The notes beneath the pieces are model-generated. The model ran no database searches. It saw only the letters and a list, made by a program, of their open reading frames with translations, and was not told the DNA's origin. Made by a program: the position numbers and the translations under genes. Positions 7,315 through 12,695 of a DNA stretch of 12,695 nucleotides are shown here, piece by piece; position 1 is the stretch's first letter, and every line of letters starts with the position of its first letter. The DNA lies in assembly GCA_964497475.1 (NCBI GenBank), contig CAZCDM010000059.1, positions 1-12,695 of the forward strand, in the 5' to 3' direction. This DNA is from CAZCDM01 sp964497475 (GTDB taxonomy: Bacteria; Planctomycetota; Phycisphaerae; SM23-33).

Positions 7315-8062
7315 GGCGAGCCTCGGGCTTGCGGGCGTAGTAGAACTGTCGAATGCCGAACTCCCGCAGGCCGGGCACGCGGCCGAGGGTTTCGCCCAGC
7401 GCCCGGTCGAGACCGGCCAGTCCGTTGGGGATCACCGGCAGGAAGACCGTACCGCGGTGGCAGAGCCGCTCGAAGCCGGCCTGGCGGATCATCCGACGAA
7501 CCGTCCGCGACCAGGGGAACTTGTGAGGCCCCTCGCCATGATTCTCGAAGAACAGTTCATAGCCTCGCAGCATCGGCTCGGCCAGGGCCGGCGGGCAGCT
7601 CAGCACCAGCTCGCCGCCGGGGCGCAGCACGCGGAAGAGTTCGCAGACGAAGCCGAACGGATCCGGGCAGTGCTCCAGCGTCTCCAGCGAGAGCACGCCG
7701 TCGAACGTTTGGTCCGGCTGGTCGAAGTGCAGCAGGTCGGTCTGCTCGAAGGTCTCCTGGGGATATCGCTGCCGGGCCTGGGCGACCATCTGGCCGGAGG
7801 CTTCGAGGTGCAGGAACCGCCCGGCCGGGAAGCGATCGCGAAGGTAGGGCACGGCCTCGCCCATGCGGGCCCAGACATTGAGCACCTGGGCGTCATCGGG
7901 CAGGGTGAAGAACTTCAGTCCGCGGAGGAATCGCTGGCAGTGGCCGTAGCCGATCTTCTTGTTGGCGCGGTCGTAGAGTTCGATCACGCCATCCCAGAAG
8001 CTCCGGACCTGCTCGATGGTAAAGCCCGGCCGGGCGAAGCGGCTGGACTCACGGCCGCTCAT
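7307..8062 (-). CDS. Class I SAM-dependent methyltransferase-like protein with degenerate motif I
   Basis: 251 residues, Methyltransf_11/UbiE-like Rossmann fold. Post-motif I RFLHLEASGQMVAQAR (82-97) keeps an acidic residue (E87) that would hold the SAM ribose; FEQTDLLHFD (105-114), FDGVLSLETLEHCPDP (120-135) and LFRVLRPGGELVLSCP (142-157) are clear motifs II-III. Motif I, however, reads VLNVWARMGEAVPYL (60-74) where the family has V-L-D-x-G-x-G-x-G: only one glycine remains and the acidic residue is Asn. An aromatic-rich C-terminus (QFYYARK) closes the protein. GGAGAG upstream supports the ATG at 8062, which overlaps the GT2 end by 14 bases. It may methylate a sugar or polyprenyl-linked intermediate, or it may have lost catalysis and bind another ligand. 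Family fold is sure; activity is not. Confidence 0.87.
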   Translation of the reverse strand: MSGRESSRFARPGFTIEQVRSFWDGVIELYDRANKKIGYGHCQRFLRGLKFFTLPDDAQVLNVWARMGEAVPYLRDRFPAGRFLHLEASGQMVAQARQRYPQETFEQTDLLHFDQPDQTFDGVLSLETLEHCPDPFGFVCELFRVLRPGGELVLSCPPALAEPMLRGYELFFENHGEGPHKFPWSRTVRRMIRQAGFERLCHRGTVFLPVIPNGLAGLDRALGETLGRVPGLREFGIRQFYYARKPEARHG

Positions 8063-8918
8063 GCAGCTCTCTCCGGATGGCTGAGACCTGATCGGTTACC
8101 AGCCCGAGCATGAAGATGATAATGCCCGCCAGGCCGAAGAACACTGCCGTCTGCGGCACGGCCAGGCGGAAGAAGAGGAAGTTCAGCAGCGTCATGATCG
8201 CCGCGAAGCCCAGCATTGCCCCGGCCACGGGCAGGAAGATTCGAAGCGGATCGAACAGCACCGTCAGGCGCAGCATGAGCATGAGGGTCTGCGGGCCGTG
8301 CCGCAACTGCCGGACCGTACTCGTGCCGACCCGCTGGGCGACCTGAATGTCCAGCCAGTGGATGCGCCGGCCGCTCTTGAGCATCGCAAAGGTGCTGGTG
8401 GTGGAGAAGCTGAACCCGCGCGGCATGAGGTGCAGGTATTGGAGGATAACCTCCCGTCGGAAGCCACGCAGCCCGGAGTTCACATCAGGGATGACCTGCC
8501 CGGCCAGGAAGTTGGCGAACCAGGAGAGGACCTTCTTGCCCGGCCTGCGGGCCATATCGACATGCGAATCGGCCGTGCGCCGCCCGACGACCATGTCACA
8601 CGTCTGAAGTTCCGCCGCGAGGCGCAGCACGTCGGCGGGGTCGTGCTGGCCGTCGGCGTCCATACAGATGACGTACTCGCTGGAGGCGTGGCGGATCCCG
8701 CTGGCCAGGCTCGCGCCGTAGCCGCGGTTGGTTTCGTGGGCGAGAACCTCCGCTCCGGCTGCGGCGGCGCGCTCGGCGGTGGCGTCGCCGCTGCCATCGT
8801 CGACCACCAGCACATGCGCGCCGGGGGCGGTCTGGCGGAGCGAAGCGACCACCTCGCCCACCGCGCCCTGTTCGTTGTAGGCCGGGATCACCACCGTCAC
8901 CTTGGCCATGTCTGTCAT
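8049..8918 (-). CDS. GT2 glycosyltransferase, DPM1/polyprenyl-phosphate sugar synthase type
   Basis: 289 residues. The GT-A domain begins VTVVIPAYNEQGAVGEVV (7-24), with VLVVDDGSGDAT (36-47), NRGYGASLASGIRHA (64-78) and the metal-binding CMDADGQHDP (85-94). VVGRRT (110-115) and DVNSGLRGFRRE (145-156) are the usual acceptor-side motifs. Two C-terminal helices, about 226-250 and 256-280, anchor it in the membrane; this arrangement is typical of bacterial polyprenyl-phosphate hexose synthases, which transfer a sugar from a nucleotide donor to the lipid phosphate at the cytoplasmic face. AGGAG seven bases upstream favours the first ATG over the one three codons later. The start overlaps the GT-C-like gene by ATGA (8915-8918). 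In this operon it would feed the GT-C protein, with the UPF0104 protein as candidate flippase; that is inference. Confidence 0.92.
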   Translation of the reverse strand: MTDMAKVTVVIPAYNEQGAVGEVVASLRQTAPGAHVLVVDDGSGDATAERAAAAGAEVLAHETNRGYGASLASGIRHASSEYVICMDADGQHDPADVLRLAAELQTCDMVVGRRTADSHVDMARRPGKKVLSWFANFLAGQVIPDVNSGLRGFRREVILQYLHLMPRGFSFSTTSTFAMLKSGRRIHWLDIQVAQRVGTSTVRQLRHGPQTLMLMLRLTVLFDPLRIFLPVAGAMLGFAAIMTLLNFLFFRLAVPQTAVFFGLAGIIIFMLGLVTDQVSAIRRELHERP

Positions 8919-10927
8919 CGGGATTCTCCTGTCGTCGGTTGCGGCGCGGCGGACCGGGCCCGCAGCACATATACACCATACTCGCCGGGGCGGTGGGAAT
9001 CGACACCCACCTGCCGCAGAATCAGCTCGGCCGGGACGGTTTGGCTGTCGAGCAGCAGCGAGCCATCACGCCTTGGCACGAGGAGCCGGCCGGTCGGTTT
9101 GATCTGCCCGAACGGCGGGCTGACAAGGATCACGCGCCAGCCGTTGGCTTCCAGCCATCGCCAGCGGTCGGCCTGGGTGGGCAATTCGCCCAGCCGGCTT
9201 GGAAGGCTGTACAGACTGGCGGTGCGAAGCAACCCCGGGCGAAGATGGAATCGCTCCCCCGTCACGGTCAGGACGCGATCCCCTGGCCCGGCGACGGTAT
9301 TGGCCAGAAGGCACATCCGTCCGGGCGAGCCGGCGACCTCCGTCAGGTCGGCCGAGCCGAAGATAAACTTCAGCCCATCCCCCGGATGCCCCTTGGGACG
9401 GTTCAGCCGCTCGGCCAGGGCCAGGGTCAGTACGAGGATCACTCCGAATCGCAGAGCCCGACCGGCCTCAGGATTCCGCAACACATAGCCCGCCCCAGCA
9501 GCCGGCAGCAGAAGCAGCAGGACCAACGGCGGCAGCAAGTAGCGGGGCATGATCAGGCGAAAATAGAGCGTAGCCCAGCAGGCCAACCCCGCCAAAGTCA
9601 CCACCGCAATCTGCACGAAGGGGCTCTGCAGCCAAGCTCGGATGCGTCCAGGGCGGGGCAGCACAAGGACTACCGGCAGCAGGGCCAGGCCCGCCGCCGA
9701 AAGCCGGCCCAACATGTCCATTTTTCCCAGGAACAGGGCCAACGGATAGATATGCCGCAACGTGTCGACGAGATAGGCCGACCTCTGGAGCATCTCGCCG
9801 GACTGAGTGGACTGGGCGGTGGCCATTACGGGAAACCATGGGTCGCCGAGGAGCACGGCATCCTTGGCCATGTGCGGGCCCACGGCCGGGCCCGTGCCGA
9901 GCACCACCAGCACGGCACACCCGACCAGCACGGCCAGAGGGCGAGCGACCGGCGCCTCGGCCAAGAGAACCCGCCAGGTCACCAGCAGCGCGATCATCGG
10001 TACGACGGTGACCGCCAGAGTGAGCTTGGCGATCACGCCTGCCCCGACCAGCAGGCCAACCAGCAGCGAAGGGGCGATCCATCGCCCGGGTCGAATTGCC
10101 AAGGCAAGGTATATCGCCCCGAGGCACAGGGCCGATCCGAAAAGGTCCACCTTGCCCCCCGGAATGACCCTCGTCCAGGCGGTCGAGCAGACCATGAGGA
10201 TCACCAGCACCCATCGACCGGCCAGGCCCAGGCCTACCCGACGGGCAATTTCTGCCGCCACCGCCACCCCCGCCAGCGAAACCAGAAACACCAGCAGCAT
10301 TCCCGCCTGCCAGGACCCCAGGCTCATGAGAGCACCGAAATGAAGCTCGCCGTGCAACCCGATCGAAACAAACATCTGCCAGTTCGGTGGAATCTCCAGG
10401 CGCCCGGTATGGGCGAGTATTTTCGCGATGACCATGTAAAACATTTCGCCATCGCCCTTGGGCGGCAGGGCGGAAGCAAAAAAGTACAGCAGCCCCAACA
10501 CCAGCGTCGGCGGGACGAGAATTTTCATCGCCCAGATCGGATCGTCGAAAAACCGCCTCACCCGCAGCCCCGGCGAGATGTTCTCCTCGAGCACGCCGGA
10601 GCGGTCGGCATAGAGCGTCTGGAGCGATCGGCCGAGCTGCCGCGCGCCGGCTGCGATGAGCTTCAGCCCACCCCACCCGCCAGCGAACAGCACCGCCGCA
10701 CAGATACCGCCCACCACCGGCCAGAGGAACCACCGCCCCGGCAGCACGGAGATCACCAACCAGAGATTTCCCAGTACCGCCAAGCCCACCAGAAACGCAC
10801 CGGCCAGTTCCGCCAGCGGGGATACGAACGGATCGAGCCCACGCCGGAGAAGCCGAAACACCAGCCGACCCATCGCTACGCAGCAAAGCCCGTACGCCCC
10901 GGCCAGCAGCATCGACCAGAGAATCAT
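8915..10927 (-). CDS. Multi-spanning GT-C-like membrane glycosyltransferase
   Basis: 670 residues from ATG 10927; an in-frame extension to 11176 is rejected because it runs through the small upstream gene and is not hydrophobic. About twelve membrane helices fill residues 1-530, followed by a soluble domain of about 140 residues. The first large loop after the helix at 137-153 carries PPKGDGEMFYM (155-165) and GRLEIPPNWQ (175-184), the position of the catalytic acidic residue in GT39/GT83-type enzymes. GGKVDLFGSALCLGAIYLAL (257-276) and LLGDPWFPV (359-367) are further recognisable GT-C-style motifs. Such enzymes use polyprenyl-phosphate sugars on the outer face, which fits the downstream GT2 gene. 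The start codon overlaps the stop of the 76-codon gene (ATGA, 10924-10927), with GGAAGA in front. Exact GT family is uncertain: GT39-like is the best guess; an O-antigen ligase-like role is less likely because no Wzy/WaaL loop is seen. Confidence 0.8.
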   Translation of the reverse strand: MILWSMLLAGAYGLCCVAMGRLVFRLLRRGLDPFVSPLAELAGAFLVGLAVLGNLWLVISVLPGRWFLWPVVGGICAAVLFAGGWGGLKLIAAGARQLGRSLQTLYADRSGVLEENISPGLRVRRFFDDPIWAMKILVPPTLVLGLLYFFASALPPKGDGEMFYMVIAKILAHTGRLEIPPNWQMFVSIGLHGELHFGALMSLGSWQAGMLLVFLVSLAGVAVAAEIARRVGLGLAGRWVLVILMVCSTAWTRVIPGGKVDLFGSALCLGAIYLALAIRPGRWIAPSLLVGLLVGAGVIAKLTLAVTVVPMIALLVTWRVLLAEAPVARPLAVLVGCAVLVVLGTGPAVGPHMAKDAVLLGDPWFPVMATAQSTQSGEMLQRSAYLVDTLRHIYPLALFLGKMDMLGRLSAAGLALLPVVLVLPRPGRIRAWLQSPFVQIAVVTLAGLACWATLYFRLIMPRYLLPPLVLLLLLPAAGAGYVLRNPEAGRALRFGVILVLTLALAERLNRPKGHPGDGLKFIFGSADLTEVAGSPGRMCLLANTVAGPGDRVLTVTGERFHLRPGLLRTASLYSLPSRLGELPTQADRWRWLEANGWRVILVSPPFGQIKPTGRLLVPRRDGSLLLDSQTVPAELILRQVGVDSHRPGEYGVYVLRARSAAPQPTTGESR

Positions 10928-11154
10928 TCTTCCGGCTCCGCCGCAGCGGGGTCCTGGCCGAAGAAGATATCCAATGCAACCTTGGCCCGGGCCAGTGGCT
11001 CGACACGCTTGACCACGCTGCCCACGACAGGCCCCTCGAACAACACATACGCCAACCCCATCACGCCGATCATCCACGTCACCAACAGCGCATCGCGCAG
11101 ACGCAGCACGAGAGATCGGCCAGGCCGGGACGTATTGGACGGCGGGGTCATCAT
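10924..11154 (-). CDS. Small single-helix membrane protein of unknown function
   Basis: 76 residues, not recognised. A basic N-terminus (SRPGRSLVLRLRD) is followed by one helix, about 22-45 (LLVTWMIGVMGLAYVLFEGP), then VVGSVVKRVEPLARAKVALDIFFGQ and a very acidic tail (AAAEPEE). The predicted topology is N-terminus inside, C-terminus outside. Its stop overlaps the GT-C start by ATGA, so the two are likely coupled and may interact. Two ATGs in tandem (11154 and 11151) are both usable, and a promoter ends seven bases upstream, so there is no room for a ribosome binding site. Codon use and GC match the neighbours. It could be an accessory subunit of the GT-C protein; that is inference from position only. 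Confidence 0.65.
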   Translation of the reverse strand: MMTPPSNTSRPGRSLVLRLRDALLVTWMIGVMGLAYVLFEGPVVGSVVKRVEPLARAKVALDIFFGQDPAAAEPEE

Positions 11155-11160
11155 CCGGGC

Positions 11161-11189
11161 AGTATACGCGCAGCATTACGCCAATTCAA
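11161..11189 (-). promoter_or_regulatory. Sigma70-like promoter of unit B, giving a nearly leaderless transcript
   Basis: Minus strand TTGAAT (11184-11189) and TATACT (11161-11166) are 17 bases apart, 4/6 and 5/6 to consensus. A start seven bases past the -10 falls at about 11154, the first base of ATGATG. No Shine-Dalgarno can exist in such a transcript. Predicted by eye; it agrees in spacing with the unit A promoter. Confidence 0.5.
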
Positions 11190-11203
11190 CCAGCCCGAGC
11201 CCC

Positions 11204-11232
11204 TTGCATCCGCCCGGGCTCGCGGCTACCAT
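11204..11232 (+). promoter_or_regulatory. Weak candidate promoter for the divergent PIG-L gene
   Basis: TTGCAT (11204-11209) and TACCAT (11227-11232) are spaced by 17 bases, each 4/6 to consensus. The predicted start near 11239 leaves about 30-40 bases before the ATG. It lies back to back with the unit B promoter, 14 bases between the two -35 boxes, so one regulator could act on both. Weak match; may be chance. Confidence 0.3.
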
Positions 11233-11270
11233 AGCCCTTCGCAACCCCTCTTTGCCCCTGCCTGCCCCGG

Positions 11271-12146
11271 ATGTGCACCATGACCCGAACCCTGAAAAAT
11301 CAACCCTTCGAAGTTGTCCGCCTCGTCGGTACGGAACGCCGCGTCGGCCCGAGCCTCGCCAGCGTCTCGCGCCACTGGAAGCAGGAAAAGGAATGCTTCC
11401 TCTTCGTCAGCCCGCACGACGATGACGTCGTCATCGGCGGGGCGTTGCTGATCCTGGCCGCCCTGAAAATGAAAGTGCCCGTCCACGTCGCCATCGTCAC
11501 CGACGGGCGGATGGGCTACTGCACCGACGAGCAGAAAGACAGCATCGTCGACATTCGTCGCGAGGAAACCTACGCCTCACTCCGCAGCCTCGGCGTGAAG
11601 AAACGCAACATTCACTTCCTGGGCTTCCCGGATTGTCAACTGTCAGACTTCCGAGGCCGACGCGCCGCCCGCCAAGGCGACCCGGCCGTAATCGAAGGCT
11701 TTACCGGCATGCAGAACGCCTTTACCAGCCTGCTCCGGAAAGTCCAGCCGAACCAGGTCTTCCTGCCGACGAATTCCGACCTGCACCCCGACCATCGCTA
11801 CGTCCACTCGGAGCTGATGATCAGTTGCTTCCACGCCGCGGGAGAAATCTGGCCCGAACTGGGCAAGCCCCTGCCCCGCCTGCCCTACGTCCACGAGATG
11901 GCGGTCTATTGCAACTTCCCCTCGCCGCCGAAGCTCCGCATCCAGGCTTCGCTGAAAGCCTTCCAGAAAAAGCTCGACGCGATCCGGCTGTTCAAATCGC
12001 AAAAGCAGATCAGCACGCTGGTCAAACACGTCGAACAGAGCGGGCCATGGGAGTACCTCCGCCCGGTCGAGTTCGCCCTGTACAACCCGGCCGTCTATCG
12101 CGACATGTTCGAAGAGGCCCCGCAGTTCCACCACCTCTACGAATAG
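11271..12146 (+). CDS. PIG-L/LmbE-family metal-dependent deacetylase
   Basis: 291 residues from the first ATG; ATG 11280 (three codons later) is equally possible, since GGATG lies 7-8 bases before it while 11271 has no clear ribosome binding site. The zinc site SPHDDDVVIGGALL (47-60) and the second histidine motif LHPDHRYVHSE (171-181) are intact, along with VAIVTDGRMGY (73-83) and RREETYASLRSLGV (96-109). The family hydrolyses N-acetyl groups from amino sugars such as GlcNAc-PI, GlcNAc-inositol or bacillithiol precursors. In this place it could deacetylate the glycan made by the neighbouring genes or a small amino-sugar conjugate. The C-terminal ~80 residues (HEMAVYCNFPSPPK... and LVKHVEQSGPWEYLRPVEFAL) carry conserved family features. 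It is divergent from unit B and is followed by a UroD-like gene after 34 bases on the same strand. Confidence 0.92.
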   Translation: MCTMTRTLKNQPFEVVRLVGTERRVGPSLASVSRHWKQEKECFLFVSPHDDDVVIGGALLILAALKMKVPVHVAIVTDGRMGYCTDEQKDSIVDIRREETYASLRSLGVKKRNIHFLGFPDCQLSDFRGRRAARQGDPAVIEGFTGMQNAFTSLLRKVQPNQVFLPTNSDLHPDHRYVHSELMISCFHAAGEIWPELGKPLPRLPYVHEMAVYCNFPSPPKLRIQASLKAFQKKLDAIRLFKSQKQISTLVKHVEQSGPWEYLRPVEFALYNPAVYRDMFEEAPQFHHLYE

Positions 12147-12180
12147 TCACCCCCACGCCACGGTCCTGAAAGCCCCCCGC

Positions 12181-12690
12181 ATGACACCGCGCGACGCCTA
12201 CTTCGCCCTGCTGGCCGGCGAGCCACTGGACCACACGCCCTTCTTCCCGGACATTTCCCCGTGGTACGAGCGTCACCGCACCGCCGCCGGGCTGCCGCAA
12301 GTGTTCTCAGCCGGGGCGTTCATCCCTGATGGCGATCCGATCCACGACCAGCCCGGCACGATGCCCGAGCCGTGGCGGAACATGAGCTACGTCGACATCT
12401 ACCGCCAGTACAACGGGGGCCTGCCCGCCCACCTCTACGACTGGGCGTCCAGCCGCTACGACCGCTGCGACGTCGAGACGGTTACCGAAGGGCCGATGCG
12501 GACCATGACCTACCGCACCCCGGCCGGCGAGCTGACCAAGCGGTACCAACTGGCCGACGATGGCTCCTGGGCGCCCATCGAACTGCCTGCCCAACCCCTC
12601 GACGACCTGGAGATCCTCAAGCTCATCGCCGAGGATCACGCCATTCCTGACTTCAACATTGGGACACCCAATCAATGGAGCAGGTCGTAG
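12181..12690 (+). CDS. Uroporphyrinogen decarboxylase-superfamily protein, truncated by the terminal repeat
   Basis: Native codons run from ATG 12181 to about 12643 (about 154 residues); the family is usually 340-400. The rest of the frame (FNIGTPNQWSRS, stop at 12688-12690) is read through the terminal repeat and is not family-like. Visible features are the N-terminal MTPRDAYFALLAGEPLDHTP and, later, TYRTPAGELTKRY and PLDDLEILKLIAED, typical of the corrinoid-methyltransferase-like UroD relatives (MtaA/CmuA type) rather than of heme-pathway HemE, which starts differently. The catalytic barrel is largely missing, so no active site can be checked. These proteins usually move methyl groups between substrates, corrinoid proteins and thiols; the substrate is unknown. 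It lies 34 bases after the PIG-L gene with no strong ribosome binding site seen. Whether it is truly interrupted in the genome or only by the contig end cannot be decided here. Confidence 0.72.
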   Translation: MTPRDAYFALLAGEPLDHTPFFPDISPWYERHRTAAGLPQVFSAGAFIPDGDPIHDQPGTMPEPWRNMSYVDIYRQYNGGLPAHLYDWASSRYDRCDVETVTEGPMRTMTYRTPAGELTKRYQLADDGSWAPIELPAQPLDDLEILKLIAEDHAIPDFNIGTPNQWSRS

Positions 12691-12695
12691 AGGGC
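12644..12695. repeat. Right copy of the inverted terminal repeat
   Basis: Reverse complement of 4-55 with one mismatch (C at 12686). The same ATTGGG-ACA-CCCAAT hairpin lies at 12658-12672. Reading inward from the unique side the element tip is TTCCTGACTTCAACATTGGG; the minus strand carries ALYDLLH-stop, the counterpart of QALYNLLH-stop in the left copy. The UroD-like gene is cut at its border. Confidence 0.7.

Noticed and set aside
10928..11176. In-frame N-terminal extension of the GT-C-like protein
   Set aside because: It is not hydrophobic, overlaps the small upstream gene in another frame, and starts upstream of the predicted transcription start.
5980..11425. Long plus-strand open frames (5980-7881 and 8939-11425)
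   Set aside because: Antisense to motif-bearing genes of unit B, no recognisable domains, no ribosome binding site logic.
1..12695. CRISPR array, tRNA or rRNA genes
   Set aside because: No regularly spaced direct repeats, cloverleaf sequence or rRNA signature was seen on either strand; a computed tRNA/rRNA scan was not possible.

Overview
The window is one GC-rich, gene-dense stretch of bacterial DNA, most likely a whole metagenomic scaffold: it has a run of exactly 100 N (1356-1455), and both ends run into the same 52-base sequence in inverted orientation. The style (GC-rich, four-base start/stop overlaps, a MraY/WecA-type transferase with a long cytoplasmic tail, a PIG-L deacetylase, a UroD-superfamily protein, an FrhB-type protein inside a glycan cluster, and a TCATTCTGAGCG-type dispersed repeat) resembles uncultured Planctomycetes/Phycisphaerae or a similar environmental phylum. 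This taxonomic guess is an inference from style; no marker gene is present.

Layout. (1) 1-265: a repeat end, then the C-terminus of a HAD-type hydrolase on the + strand. (2) 267-4619, minus strand: transcription unit A, led by a WecA/TagO-like polyprenyl-phosphate sugar-1-phosphate transferase with an extra C-terminal domain, then a NodU/CmcH-type carbamoyltransferase, the N gap, and a GT4 glycosyltransferase. A sigma70-like promoter (TTGTCT-17-TATCAT) lies just upstream of the first gene. (3) 4620-4939: a 320-base intergenic region with an imperfect palindromic dispersed repeat. (4) 4940-11154, minus strand: transcription unit B, six genes that all overlap end to start: a small one-helix membrane protein, a large multi-spanning GT-C-like protein, a DPM1-like GT2 with two C-terminal membrane helices, a class I methyltransferase with an abnormal SAM loop, an FrhB-type iron-sulfur/flavin protein, and an UPF0104 flippase-like protein. 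Its putative promoter (TTGAAT-17-TATACT) places the transcription start at about the first ATG. (5) 11271-12690, plus strand and divergent: a PIG-L/LmbE deacetylase and a UroD-superfamily protein cut off by the second copy of the terminal repeat.

Working model (inference): this is a lipid-linked surface glycan locus. The WecA-like enzyme loads the first sugar phosphate on undecaprenyl phosphate; GT4 and the deacetylase and carbamoyltransferase build and decorate the glycan. Unit B looks like a second, polyprenyl-phosphate-sugar branch: GT2 makes polyprenyl-P-sugar, a membrane protein may flip it, and the GT-C protein transfers the sugar outside. The FrhB-like redox protein and the odd methyltransferase are the least explained members and are where an undescribed chemistry could sit.
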